Numbered from the stretch's first letter, positions 1 to 12,604 are shown. The stretch: DNA of 64,000 nt from Micropterix aruncella (GCA_944548615.1 OX155957.1:3650795-3714794); one strand, 5' to 3'. Numbers and translations are program-made. Notes: a model not told the origin generated them from the letters alone.

Positions 1-471
1 TTCATTCAAAATTGGTTCAGTAGTTGGTTTTAAAATAAAAATAACTGGAAAATAGGTGCAATAATTATTTGAAGTCGGTTGTATTTTTTTTATAGTTTGT
101 ATTATAATTATATATAAGTAGGTAAGTCATATCTGTGCTCTAATTATTTAATTAAAAATTACACAATTAATGTTTTGTGATTTTTTTAAATGGGCGCCAT
201 ACTAGTCTTTTGCCTAGGGCGCCAAGTTTCCTCGAGCCGGCGCTGTATCTTGGACAAGTAAATATATTAAAAACACGACTGCCATTACAGAAAGTGAACA
301 GAAGTACTAATTTTAAGTATTTATCCATATAGATAGATGTATATTTCCGGAGTGCACTCAATCAGACCTTTCGTTTGACACTAAACACGACATATTTATG
401 TCAATTTATTGGCATTTGGATATTTACACAACTACTTACTTGATATTTGTCATTTGTCAGTTAAGGCACTC
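1..471. other. AT-rich intergenic DNA, nothing recognised
   Basis: No coding frame, RNA gene or repeat relation was recognised. A small GC-rich island at about 191-245 contains two GGCGCC sites and stands out from its AT-rich surroundings, but I cannot assign it. Confidence 0.4.
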
Positions 472-617
472 GGGATGACATAATGGTTCTAACAATACCA
501 CACACTTCTCAATCGGTCCAAGTGTTTAGAAGTTATGGTGGAGTAAAGAAACGGAAAATATACATAGATGCATCCTGAACACATTACACTCCTTTTTTGT
601 TGGGCAGTCGTGTAAAA
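472..617 (-). repeat. Interspersed repeat, inverted partner of 13357-13504
   Basis: The reverse complement of this stretch matches 13357-13504 over about 145 bp with scattered substitutions. The shared parts include the GTTGGGCAGT segment, the ACGGAAAATATACATA segment and the phrase around GGTCCAAG...TTTAGAAGTTATGGTG. Two diverged copies in opposite orientation 13 kb apart indicate a dispersed, non-coding element. The family was not identified. Confidence 0.75.
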
Positions 618-1064
618 GTAGTAGCATGTATTTCTATTTGAAAATCCAACTCTAACCGAAGTTACAAGGTCAATAGCGAGCCCTATAACATTTCCAGAAA
701 AAGGTATGCCATTAAAACTCCGGCACATAAGCTGAAGAAGTGTTCGTGTTTAATGTTCAAAATTATCCATCTCAATAAATATATTGTCTTAAAACGGCCC
801 CCGAATTCAAAACTACACCAATACATTTAGGTCCTTAAAAAGGCGCCTGTCGCAAATATAACCTCAGACAGAATAAAAGTGAAGTCCTTCTCGCTCTCCT
901 CATCAACTGAGTACTAGAAATTCAAAGTGGGTCATCGCCCTACCTATCTTGCTACCTACTTCTTCCTGCTCTCTTTTTGGTCTACCTGCTTAATACCTTT
1001 TTTTTATATTTCAATTCCCCTCTAAAATCTGACCCTGCACAGAGTTCAGCATCTTGATCTTCCG
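618..1064. other. Unassigned intergenic DNA
   Basis: Mixed AT-rich sequence with a pyrimidine-rich patch at about 885-1000. No supported gene or repeat. Confidence 0.35.
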
Positions 1065-1252
1065 TTCAAATCTGGATCGAGGTTTGCCCGCTGTGTCCAC
1101 CCTGAGCCGCGCGGTAAGAAGTTGGACTCTTTGGTGTAGCTTAACATATGCATTGTATTGCCCGCAAATGCTTTTACGTTCACTCCAAAGGAAGGAGAAT
1201 TACACGGTGTCCTTATAACTCCCTGAAGTGACGGTTCGCCCGTTTTAAGCAC
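1065..1252 (+). repeat. GC-rich dispersed repeat, diverged 3' part
   Basis: A diverged copy of the final third of the GC-rich repeat family described at 28088-28752. Recognisable pieces are the GCGCGGTAAGAAGTTGGACTC block and the closing block AGTGACGGTTCGCCCG. The 5' two thirds are absent. Confidence 0.6.
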
Positions 1253-2060
1253 CTATAATTTACTTTTTGGCAACGAATTCGTTGTAAGTTGTAAAGTTGT
1301 TAATTGGGGCTAATGAATACAATAAATTGAAAAATGATTACCAACAGCATGATCCAGATTGCAGAGCTTCGAAAATAAAAACCTTATAGTAGGTAAAATA
1401 TGGCGACATTATAGTTTTAAGATGTTATCGATCACTATCGCATGGACGGTATTTCAATATGAAAATTAAGTGATTTATTACACGGATATCGTTGTAGTCA
1501 TGTCCGCCGAGGAGCGAGACTAGTCACGTTCCCACTTAAGCCTGCATCTGCATTGGCCAGACCCAGTGTAAGCATGCAAAGCTACACAAATTAATTGTCT
1601 TGGTCTTGCATTTGCGTACTGGTTGCTCCGTAGCCGTCTGTACTTAATCGGTTAATCCGACGCCTGTAATAGCAGTCATTTTGCACGCGTATAATTATTA
1701 CAGAAGACGGTGCAATTGTCTGGATGAGCGGAAAGATTGAACGCTTCCATTTACGTGTCCTCCCATTCTTGTTAGGAAAGCGAAACGCCAGCCGCCATTA
1801 ATTATGCTTCCGTTCGGAGCGAATCTTCTGGATAATATCGTCGCTTCACTTATCATTCTAGTGCGGCAACTACTTACAGGACAAAGACTAATCAAGTTCG
1901 GAGGACTTTCAAAGAAAGAAAACATGAGGCAAAAGCGAGAGAAACAATTTGAGGCAAGAAAGATAAACCGTTAGATGAGACACATTTTCTTTATCAAAAA
2001 CTAATTTTGTCACCTACTACCTGAAAGGCAATTCCCTAGCTGTCAGTCGCGCGCTAACAG
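1253..2060. other. Unassigned DNA
   Basis: No recognisable gene. The part from 1500 to 1925 is less AT-rich and contains an open reverse-strand frame of about 75 codons that resembles no known protein. It could hold host regulatory or unique sequence. Confidence 0.3.
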
Positions 2061-2692
2061 GCGGGAGCTAATGGGCCCTGTTGTAATTAGGCCACTAAGA
2101 CGGGTCAACACACATCCGATAGCCTCCACGCAGAAGTGCGAGCCCTGGTAAGACTCTGGCCTGCGGGCCAGTTTCCCCTAGCAATCAACCTTCAGGCGAT
2201 TCTGGACGGTTTGTGCATTCCGACTGATAGCCGAGGGAGCCTGGAAACAGTAATGTTCCCTATAGAGCAGGGGTAGTTGTTAACCTTACGGCAACTGCTC
2301 TTGAAATGACAGTTCGGCCACCCGATCCCGGGTGAAGAGATGGCAAAGGATGCCGTGGTCAGCGGTAGATTCGCTAGACACCGAATTATCGCTACGTTAG
2401 GGAGAGGGACCGCGCAAGCGACTTCGATCCTGTAACCAGTCAGGAGGTGGGAGGTATCCTGATGCTTAATTCCAGACGGAGATATCCTTCCAAACTGGTA
2501 GTCAGGGAGCGAGGCTGCCCACTGGTTACCTTTCCCGGTGCCTCGCCACAAGGCGTTGACCACTGACGGCCGAGTGTCTTAACTAGACAATGGCCTGTTT
2601 TCGTCAAAAGTCTTCTACGCTCACCTCGTGGGAGACAGAACGATCTAATATCGTTAAAACTTCCCGAGGTGACTGGTTTGCCAGCCGCGCGC
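2061..2692 (+). repeat. GC-rich dispersed repeat, near-complete copy
   Basis: Contains the family's ordered landmarks: GGGAGCTAATGGGCCCTGTT at the start, a block reading TCCACGCAGAAGTGCGAGCC, the TGGAAACAGTAATGTT block, GAGGGACCGCGCAAGCGAC, TCTTCTACGCTCACCTC and a closing TGACTGGTTTGCC. It carries a local divergence of about 100 bp between 2445 and 2560 relative to the 28 kb copies. The reverse strand holds a 123-codon open frame whose equivalents are open in other copies, but no known protein is recognised. Confidence 0.75.
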
Positions 2693-3039
2693 CGACAAAA
2701 TCTTTGTAAAGTGGTCTTGCGACCAACCTTGTCTTTGTCTTACTCGATCTTTACATTAATTATTTAGCATAAAGCATGTGAAAACTCGCACTGTAATCTA
2801 ATCAATAGTTTGCGTCACTAGCTTCTCGACAGATTTGATATCTTTGTAATTTACAATTTTATTAACTATGTATTTATTTTTATTTTTATTTTTATTTTTT
2901 ATTCCAACAACATCAAATGTACATGTATGTACATTTGATCATCTGTTACCGTACTTTATTTATTATGGGCACTTTATTATAATAATTTCACGACATATTA
3001 AAACATAACATAACTACATTTACATTTAACTACAAAACC
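2693..3039. other. AT-rich spacer with (TTTTTA)n-like tract and small palindrome
   Basis: Holds a T-rich run of TTTTTATTTT units at 2866-2901, followed directly by a 28-nt inverted repeat at 2912-2939 (13-nt arms, 2-nt centre). The tract resembles the tail of a minus-strand LINE, but no coding remnant is attached. Confidence 0.4.
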
Positions 3040-3475
3040 TTTCTCAATAATCGAGAAAGCTACAGATTGGATTCTGGAGGTTGATTCGGTCTCTAAGCAG
3101 TATAAATTCCCTGAAAGTCTCGGATGCACAGCCCTCCGTCCAGATATAACTCTTTACTCTCTATCTCGGAAGGTGGCTCTTATTGTAGAATTAACTGTTC
3201 CATGGGAATCAAATATCCCAAAAGACCACGAGTACAAATTAAATAAATACCATGATCTTGCAAATGCCGTAACCCGGAACGGCTTCACTGTTCACCTTCA
3301 CGCGGTGGAAGTTGGCGCTCGTGGCCTGCCAGCTAAATCTCTATTTCACCTCTTTAAAGATCTTGGCCTTTCCAGAAAAATAATCAACTCTTTCTTAGAA
3401 AAATTATCTAAAACTGCGATTTGCGCATCTCAAATTCTATGGCTTCGAAGGGGGAGTGAATGGGTGGCAAGGTGA
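3040..3475 (+). pseudogene. 3' fragment of RLE-type non-LTR retrotransposon (restriction-like endonuclease domain)
   Basis: The frame ending at the TGA at about 3473 encodes the C-terminus of a retroelement protein. It can be read upstream to about 3040, where it continues without an ATG. Visible motifs are LRPDITLYSL at about 3137-3166, then VALIVELTVPWESN, a lysine-rich stretch, VEVGARGLPAKSLFHLF and a final LWLRRGSEW. The PD...ELTVPW pattern followed by VEVG is the PD-(D/E)XK-like restriction-like endonuclease region that nicks target DNA in R2/NeSL/Utopia-type elements. Family assignment is from memory of these motifs. RT and zinc-finger regions are missing, so this is a 5'-truncated dead copy. 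About 220 bp of probable 3' UTR follows. A different retroelement with the same C-terminal fold cannot be excluded. Confidence 0.65.
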
Positions 3476-4084
3476 ACGCTCACATGTGGCAAGACAGCTG
3501 TCCTAAACCTACCACAGCCGGTTCGTAAGTCCGGAATCCACTGCTCACCCCCCAGAAGTGTAAAAAAAATAGTATTATGATGGGCCCGACTCCGGTCGGT
3601 GAATTCCATGGCAGCTCCGTTTGTATTTATTATTGTACATAGTTTATAAATAAGATGTGATATAAAATATAATTTAAATATAAAAATACTTAAACACGAC
3701 ACGTATCAGACACGATGCTCCTAAACTTTATAAAAATCTTTACAGTGGAACTGCAGAAACGACTGGCTAAAAAACCAACTGCACTGGGAGGCCGATAGCC
3801 TTAAATCAGTGGCGATTCCTGGTTCCAAATATCGGTTTGGCGCTGGCTAAGGAAACTTTTTTCATATGGTTTATAATTTTGTGCAAAAGTTGAAGCAAAA
3901 ATAAATTGATAGGTATTTATTGAGACAAAAAATAAATAGAGATTTTTTATATCAGTTACTCTAATACACATTATTTAGATAGGACAAAGACGAGGCACAC
4001 ATACACTGACACCACATTTCCACATTTAGGCGTTTAGATTGAGTTTAGTAGACTGATCATTTTACTTTGAGTTTCAGTGCTAAT
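3476..4084. other. Probable 3' UTR of the RLE fragment, then unassigned DNA
   Basis: 3476-3690 follows the retroelement stop codon and ends in AT-rich sequence with several TATAAA/ATAAAA words, consistent with a 3' UTR. From 3691 to 4084 nothing is recognised. Confidence 0.35.
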
Positions 4085-4604
4085 TTTTGCAGATACCCAG
4101 GTATGTTAGCCAGCGGGCCGACACTCGCGCCCTTACTTACAGTTGAGACCATATTATTCCGGTATCCCGACTGGTTACAGGTTCGATGTCGCTTGCGCGG
4201 TCTTCTCCCTTACTTAGCGGTGATTCTGTGTCTACCAAATCTATCGCGGGCCACGGCATCCTTTGCCCGGCTGTTCACCCGGTATCGGGTAGCCGATTAG
4301 TCCTTTCAAGAGCAGTTGCCACAAGGGTAACAACTATCCTCGCTCTATAAGTAACAAGACCATTTACAGACTCCTCCGGCTATCAGTCGGAATGCACAAT
4401 CGATTGACTGATACCTTACTGAGCGCAAACCGTCCAGGAGCGCCCGAAGTTTGATTACTAGAGAAAACTGGCACGCAGGCCAGAGTCCTACCAGGGCTTA
4501 CACTTCTGCGTCGTGGCTGTCGGATAGGTGTTGACCCGTGAGTTTAGCCGACCCTTAGAAATATCTCAGTGTGTCAACTACAATAGGCCCATTAGCTCCC
4601 GGAC
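4085..4604 (-). repeat. GC-rich dispersed repeat, reverse copy
   Basis: Reverse-strand copy of the family. Read on the minus strand, GAGCTAATGGGCCTATTG opens it at about 4597, followed by the AGTGTAAGCCCTGGTAGGAC, TGGAAACAGT-equivalent, CCGCGCAAGCGACATCGAAC and CGAGTGTCGGCCCGCTGG blocks. It ends near 4085, so the last third is missing. A plus-strand frame of 77 codons is open here and aligns in position with open frames of other copies. Confidence 0.75.
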
Positions 4605-5388
4605 TCATTAGCTGGGAAATCAGACAGTTCGCGTGGAGTTGTCATTAACGGATTTTAAATGCTGCCTCTTCTGTCACGATTGATTGGTCAAGCTATACTG
4701 TCATTCCTGCTCCACCGCAAATAACATGCCGAATAACAGATTAAATAAATCAATAGAACGACGGTCATAAAGCCCCTTACTAATGACGTCTGTTTATGTA
4801 TCTACGGCATTTTCCCATTGCAATTCACCGTATTTTTGAACTAGTTTGTAACTTATGACTTGTAAAGAACGACATTACCGCAGACAGACAGACAGGCGAA
4901 GCGAAGCCCATTTCCGAGAAAGAACGGCGAAAAGAGCGGATTTTACTGCTAGATAGTTCAAAGCTACAGAGTTTCTCCTTTTAGTTTTAAACTAACGACT
5001 CCAGTTCATCGAGATGTCGTCTTTGTGCTGCGAAAAGAGCAGCGTTCGGTGAAATTTTAATAACGAAAATATTTCAAAAACATTTTAAGGCGACTACAGC
5101 TCTGATACGTTTCACAGTTTTTAGAGCCAAAATTATTCAGTGACGGCTCTATGTATATTGTGGTTCCATATTAGAATGTATAGATCCTTGCCGGGCTACA
5201 TACCAAGTCAGTTTTTCGATATTTTCTTTCCTTTATTACGAAAATGAATAAAAACTAAAGATCGCTTTAGTTAATTTTACTCGCGTTGGGTTTAAGTTAA
5301 TATAGAGAGTGGACTGTAAGGAAGGTTGGTTATTTTAAATAATTATAATCATCATTATGTAGAGGAGAAGGAATCAAAATTTACGCAC
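4605..5388. other. Unassigned DNA, possible intron of a minus-strand gene
   Basis: No coding frame or repeat recognised. If the candidate exon at 5389-5447 is real, this is the start of its first intron. Confidence 0.3.
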
Positions 5389-5447
5389 CTTTCTATTTTT
5401 CGCGCGATTCCTTGCTGTAATTTCTCTCCGAATGTCTCCAAATCCAT
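5389..5447 (-). CDS. Candidate first coding exon of a host gene (partial)
   Basis: On the minus strand an ATG at 5447-5445 in a good insect start context (GCAAAAATGG) opens 19 codons reading MDLETFGEKLQQGIARKIE. Two further bases end at a strong splice-donor match, AG then GTGCGTAA at 5388-5381. Upstream, 5448-5570 is CpG-containing and includes CGCGCCGGCCGAAAC and a CCAAT word, unlike the AT-rich neighbourhood, which suits a 5' UTR and promoter. The exon is too short for family assignment, and no continuation exon was recognised in the 5.3 kb left of it. The interpretation rests on start context, donor and composition only. Chance occurrence is possible. Confidence 0.35.
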
Positions 5448-6885
<1,438 letters not shown>

Positions 6886-7001
6886 TACCACTCAATAAAC
6901 AGAGGCAGTATATTTCGTATGCCCAGATACAGGCTGTTCGGTCTAGTTGGGCATTCGTCTAGAATGCTCGTATGGGTTGTGTTCATTTCCTATTGCTTAT
7001 A
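6886..7001 (+). repeat. Interspersed repeat, inverted partner of 13960-14075
   Basis: About 115 bp whose reverse complement lies at 13960-14075. The central 70 bp, from TTCGTATGCCCAGATACAGG to ATGGGTTGTGTTCATT, is almost identical. Non-coding dispersed element of unknown family. Confidence 0.75.
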
Positions 7002-7002
7002 T

Positions 7003-7247
7003 TTTATTTATTTATTTAAGTCCATAAAAATACATTTAGTCACAAAAACATTCTCTTAGCCTAATATTTCATAATTAATTGAACAGTTTTCCAATTGACT
7101 TCCTAACTCGGAAAGAGATTCAGAAATGATAGTTTGTGGTTTACCACCTCTATAGGAATAACCTGTATTGAGGTGGTACCAACAGAAATCGTATATTGCC
7201 TGCCGGAAGAGCATGATATCCGCTTTTAGGTTTTTATTTTCTTTCAT
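7003..7247 (-). pseudogene. Possible C-terminal tail and (TAAA)n end of a LINE
   Basis: On the minus strand a 63-codon frame (7247-7056) is followed within 35 bp by AAATAAATAAATAAAATA at 7003-7020. A C-terminal frame running directly into a TAAA-repeat tail is the usual 3' end of CR1/Jockey-group elements in this window (compare 38534 and 55858). The peptide itself has no diagnostic motif, so the call rests on the arrangement. Confidence 0.3.
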
Positions 7248-7380
7248 TAATTTTTTTAACTTTATATTGCAATGGTATTTACATTTAATAATTACAAAGA
7301 TGGAGGCAGCTACTTTATTCTAAAATTTAAACATTTTGAAGAGACCAAATTAAACGGAAGGTATGATAGTTCACATGCGA

Positions 7381-10300
7381 AAGGAGGAGGGTGGTTGGCC
7401 TGCCGCGTCGACCAGAATCGGGTAACCGAAGAAACCAGGCAAGAAACCAATGGATAGTACAATTAATCATTCACGAAATAATGCTACCGCATCTGAGGCA
7501 GCCGATGCGCCAGCTCCGGGGACCAGGGATGCTGGGATGCTGGTGAGAAGTTGGCAACTGGCCGAAAACCCAAATATTTTACACCGAAATCGGACATTCG
7601 AATCGCCGCATGGAATGTGCGAACGGGGCATCACGTCGGCCAAAAGGAAATCATAGCAATGGAATTAGCGAAATGCAAAATATCGATCGCCGCATTATCG
7701 GAATTACGACTCACGGGATCGGGAACAATGACAATTGATCCGCCAACAATCGACGAGACGATGACGCTATTTTATTCCGGAGGCGACAAACGAGAGGCCG
7801 GGGTCGGCTTCATGGTCGATCGCCGAGCTGCCGGCAGCGTTATTGCGTTTCAACCGATATCCGAGCGCTTAGCAGTTATCACCATCGATGGAACAATCAA
7901 GACCCATATCGTTTCCGTTTACGCGCCAACCGAGATGAGCCCGGATACGAACAAAGATGAATTCTACTACCAGCTTCAACACACGCTGGATACGATACCC
8001 CGAACCGAATTAATTATACTAGCGGGCGACTTTAATGCACATACGGGTGTAGATCGGACGGGTTGGGAAGAAACGATGGGAAGATTTGGACACGGCGAAA
8101 TTAACGACAATGGACTACGCCTGTTATCATTCGCATTGTCGAACAACATGATCGTCGGAAACAGCATATTTCGTCATCCCCGCAAACATCAACTAACGTG
8201 GCGAAATCCGTCCGGTAAAGATTCAGCAATGTTGGACTACATTTTAATCAATTCGAGATTTCGATCAACAGTCAAAGACGTACGGGCGATGCGTGGACCC
8301 GATTGCGGATCGGATCACTATCTCGTTCGAGCGAAATTACAAATGCGACTACAACGAGCGAAGAAAAAAGCGCCACCACCAACCAAGAGAAACTGGGCAT
8401 GTCTACAGGACCCAGCCATTGGACAGAAATTTCAAATCGCGCTATCCAACAAATTCGCAACGCTCGTAATATCAGACGATATCGACTTTGAAGAAATGCA
8501 ATTATCGGAGTCCCTTGTGAAGTGTGCAACGGAGCTGTGCCCACCCATCCGTCGACGGACGCAGCAATGGATTTCGGACGACTGTTTAGACCTCGTCGAC
8601 CAACGAAAACGGATGAAACACGTCAATTTCGAAAAATACCGATTATTGAACAAAGAAGTCCGACAAAGAATGAAATCGGAACGAGAAGCGCATTGGAATA
8701 ACGTTGCAGCCGAATTGGAAGAAGCAGCATCGAGGCACGAATACCGGACGCTATACCAAACAATCCGACGGTTAGGCGGGAAAACAACATCAACGAACGA
8801 CAACATCAAGAAATCGGATGGAACTTTCGTGATCTCCCCCCACGAGCGCCTGCAGCGGTGGAGGGAATTCTTTAATCAGCTGCACAATCACGATCCGCCT
8901 CAAGGTCCAGCACCGCAACCGCCGATTATCAATCAGCCGGCGAATCCGTTTTCCGATAACGAACCAACAATAAACGAAGTGAAAACGGCAATAAAATCGC
9001 TGAAAAATGGTAAAGCGCCGGGTCCAGATCAAGTTACCGCCGAGATGATCAAAGCCGGAGGTGACATTCTATTACAACAACTACATGTTCTCCTAACGCA
9101 TATTTGGCAATCGGATCGTATTCCGTCGGCATGGAAGAAAGCCATCGTTGTGCCAATTTTAAAGAAAGGCGATAGCAGAGAATGCAAGAATTATCGCGGT
9201 ATTAGCCTTCTTTCAATAGTCGGCAAAGTATTTACAAAAATCATACAGTCGAGGCTACAAAAACATCGAGAACAAACGAGCCGAGAGGAGCAAGCAGGAT
9301 TTAGACCATATCGAGGATGCATTGATCAGATATTCGCTCTTCGTCAGCTAATGGAAGAAAGAATACGGTGCGGCAAACGAACAATCGTCGTCTTCATAGA
9401 CTTTAAATCCGCCTTCGATTGCATCGATTGGAACAGCTTATGGAGTGCCTTGGAGACAGAACACGTGCCACCAAAAATCATTAAACTTCTCCAATCATCG
9501 TACGATGGCTTAACCAGCAGCGTTCGAATCCGTAACGATTTGTCTGAGGAATTCCCGATTCAAACTGGTGTTCGACAAGGAGACGTCGCATCGCCGCTAC
9601 TTTTTAACGTGGTGATCGACGCGATTATGCGGAGAGCGTTCGACGGTCGACGCGGAGTTAGATACGACGAATCAAACTTCATAACCGATTTGATGTTCGC
9701 TGATTATAGCGCCGTTTTCGCCGACACTGATGCCGAAGCAACGGACATTTTATACGACATATCCGGAATTGCTCAATCATATGGATTGAAAATCAATGCG
9801 GATAAGACCAAAGTGCTCACTACGGACGGTTCGAAGGCCAGCGTTTACCTCGATGGAACCCAAATCGAACAGGTCCCACAATTCAAGTATTTAGGATCGT
9901 TGGTTACGGAAAAGAAAGTGGCTTCGACGGCCGATGTCCATAGCCGGATCGGTCAGGCAACAGCAACATTCGCCTCGCTCAAGTGGTGCATATGGAAGCG
10001 AATGAATATTACCATCAAAACCAAAGTACGACTATACCGAACGTTGGTTCTTCCCATTCTTCTTTATGGATCGGAAACGTGGACGTTACTACAATCGGAC
10101 CTCAAAAAGTTCGAAGTCTTCCAAATGCGATGCTTGAGGCAGATTCTCGGTGTCTCACTCCGCGACCGAATTCGAAACGAGACCATTAGAGAAAGATGCG
10201 ATCTAGTAACAACGATCGAAGAAGAAGTACAAAAACGTCGACTACGATGGTTCGGCCATGTTTGCCGAATGAACGACAATCGCTTGCCACGTAAACTTCT

Positions 10301-10562
10301 TTGGCGAGACCGTCCGACAGAATGGAGAATTCAGCGATCGGCACCGAAGAAAACCTGGCTAAATACCATCAAAGGCGACCTTAAAAAATCAACGATTGTC
10401 GGCTAGGGATGCTCGAGACGTGGCAAAAAATCGTCAAGAATGGAAGGGAATCGTGAATGGAGTACGAGATCCAGCGGCACCGACAGCAGCGTATTGGCTG
10501 CGAGGGCGACCCCCTCCCCAATCGCCGGCTACGGAATAAATAATAATAATAAATAATATATA
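7381..10562 (+). mobile_element. RTE-like non-LTR retrotransposon, nearly full length
   Basis: The unit spans a GC-richer 5' leader, a single long endonuclease-RT reading frame and a short (TAA)n-type tail at 10536-10560. The exact 5' border is uncertain: composition changes near 7381. The short-tandem-repeat tail, single ORF and APE-RT order without RNase H fit the RTE group. No target-site duplication could be identified because both flanks are simple AT-rich sequence. Confidence 0.8.
7450..10539 (+). pseudogene. APE endonuclease / reverse transcriptase polyprotein, three lesions
   Basis: Encodes target-primed retrotransposition enzymes. The frame open at 7551-10406 has an exonuclease-endonuclease-phosphatase domain (codons about 15-255 from 7551: AAWNVRT, catalytic Glu in ALSELRL, ILAGDFNAHTG, GSDHYLV) and a full RT (GKAPGPDQVT, NYRGISLLS, FIDFKSAFD, TGVRQGDVASPLLFN). 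A C-terminal RRLRWFGHVCRM motif is typical of RTE elements. No ATG opens this frame. An ATG at 7450 does, but an exact 8-bp tandem duplication, GGGATGCT at 7526-7533 and 7534-7541, breaks it. The RT active site reads FADY, not FADD (TAT at 9705-9707). An A6 run at 10383-10388 then shifts the frame. Read without the extra A it continues about 50 codons to the stop at 10537. Removing the 8-bp copy and the extra A leaves about 1026 codons. The copy is predicted inactive. Confidence 0.9.
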
Positions 10563-10809
10563 AATAAAAATTTATATAAATAAGTACATACATATAATAT
10601 GATAATTAAAAATTTCAAATATATTATTATGATAATAAGAGTATATAATTACATATGCAAAAGTGCCTTGATAACTATTTATTAAAGAAAATGACAATTT
10701 GCAATGCCATTTTTTTAATGTAATATAGAAGTTAATTAAGAATGTTCTACAATACAATATAGCCGTAAATTTACATAATATATATAAATAGAAATAAATA
10801 GAAATATGT
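10563..10809. other. AT-rich spacer
   Basis: Very AT-rich, no recognisable coding sequence. Confidence 0.4.
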
Positions 10810-11972
10810 TCATTCAAGAGATTTTAATAATGCCTCGCAGGCTTTCCTAGATTTATTTATCAGCCAATTTATAACCACTCTTCGAAAAGTAGGGTATGGT
10901 AAGTCGGTCGTCGGTACGTCCATTCTCAGTTTATTGTATAGTCTCGGAGCTAGAAAAGTATAATGCCGTTGTCCATATGTCGTGTTCATTTTTACCTCCG
11001 GTTGTCTGTATCGATGTCTAATCTTATGTCCATGGTCCCGAAGTTTAGATATCGCAGTCCTGTCATTCCTCTGGAAGTACATTAAAACCGCTTTTAGGTA
11101 TAACTGACAGATGTCCATTACGTTAAAGTCTGTTTATATTTATTGCCGATTTAATAATGGAATTGCATTTTATTTATTATATATTTTTAATATTTTTTTA
11201 TTATTATTATTTTTCATTTTATTCTGAAGACCACATTTTACGGCAATTTAGTGACATTAGCTTTTTACTAAAACTTGTACATTTGTAGGCAACCAAGCAA
11301 TCAAGCAAACTTGATTGTAATATTGGAGTCCTGTCCACCCTAGAACGGGCTAGTCCCAGTTGGGTGACAGAAACAAATAAGCAAAAGGTTAAGGTTTTGC
11401 CATTCGGTTCCTGTTATTTTTGTAAGCTAATCAATGTTTTATAGTAATTAATTCTTAAATAAATAAATAAATATAAATTGGTCGGATGGGAAACGGAGAG
11501 GTTTTTTATTAATAACCCTAATGAGGGCTTTTTGAGCTTTTATTACCGGGTCAAGAATTGATTTAGCCGCTCCATCCCATCCTATCTGCCCGTATGTAAT
11601 CAATGACTGTGCGAGTGCGTAGTAGGTCGTTTTTAGCATAGATGGACTAAACACGTTTCTAATGTTTTTGAATACGTATATTAGTTTTAAGTCGGGACGT
11701 AGTCTGGTCAACTTGATTGTGCCAACGTAGGAACCCGTCTATTAGGGTACCTAAATATTTGATACATGACGTACGTACGTTCCAGCGGTAAGCACATGCA
11801 GTTTCTTCCGTCACAGTCGTGTAATAGTAGGTGTTTATCTATTCCAGGTTGGTTTCGCCCATCTATGCTAAAGGTGATGTATTTCGTCTTGTCTATGTTA
11901 AGAGCCCTATCACATATTTTTTCCAGAAAGGCAAGAAAAGTGGATTTTTGGCGTTCTAATTCCAAGAAATGA
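10810..11972 (-). pseudogene. Decayed LINE reverse transcriptase, thumb to C-terminus
   Basis: Three minus-strand frames in N-to-C order make up one broken RT tail. 11965-11708 contains ALNIDKTKYITFS, the segment after the palm where LNxxKTKxMxF is usual. 11711-11448 contains LLKTTYYALAQSLITYGQIGWDGA-like sequence and KAQKALIRVI, the conserved thumb region of CR1/Jockey-group elements. 11118-10810 carries YTFLAPRLYNKLRMD, the typical C-terminal YNxLP-type segment. Frameshifts separate the pieces, and an unrelated stretch of roughly 300 bp with stops lies between 11118 and 11448. The palm fragment at 12605-12820 may belong to the same insertion. Confidence 0.65.
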
Positions 11973-12604
11973 AGAGATTTCTACAAACTTTAATTACTGA
12001 ATTACCTGGACCATTTCTTGATGTTGACCATAGCGGCCTTTAATTTTAGATATAACGAATATTATTTACTTATTCAGCCCATTTTCCGAAAGTCGTTATT
12101 CGTAAAACGCTCGGAAGGCAAACTTTGAGCTCCTTAATACAGTAATATCACTACAACGAAAACCGTATACTATTTTTTTTTATGTCCGTCATGTATTCTT
12201 GATGTACACTACGGCTTTATTTTTTCGTTTTTTGACCACATATCCAAGGTATACATTACTTACAATTACACAAAATTAAAAAAAAATCTTCCTGTATCAT
12301 TCTAATTTTCTCAGAAATAAAATAAGATTCTTATATAATACTTATACTACATTAAAGTTCACTCTTTTAGCAATACGACATAATATAAATTATTGTCATT
12401 AGAAAGGAGAAAACACTGCAAAAAACAATTAGAAATTTTGTATATATTTGCTTGCGCAAGAGAAGAGCGCTCAGCGCCGCGGTTTTCTCCCAGGGTTGAA
12501 TAGTTATTTATTTATTTATTTATTTATTTATCCTATCTTTTATAGTTACATCCAAAAAAAAATGCGTTCATTTTTTCAACTCATTTTAAAATAATACCTA
12601 CGCT
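11973..12604. other. Unassigned DNA with (TTTA)n tract
   Basis: AT-rich; contains TATTTATTTATTTATTTATT at about 12505-12531, a likely tail of a minus-strand LINE that ends here. It lies between two halves of what may be one decayed RT, so it may include a nested insertion. Confidence 0.4.

Noticed and set aside
2192..2563. 123-codon frame in the GC-rich repeat as a protein-coding gene
   Set aside because: Copies carry frame-breaking differences and no known motif. It is kept only as an observation about shared openness, not annotated as a gene.
7450..7656. Separate 68-codon gene before the RTE RT
   Set aside because: After the 8-bp duplication is accounted for it is the N-terminus of the RTE protein; the rest of this frame is an out-of-frame shadow.
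8272..9032. Antisense frames of 80-125 codons within the RTE element
   Set aside because: Shadows of the RT/endonuclease frame with low-complexity composition and no recognisable motifs.
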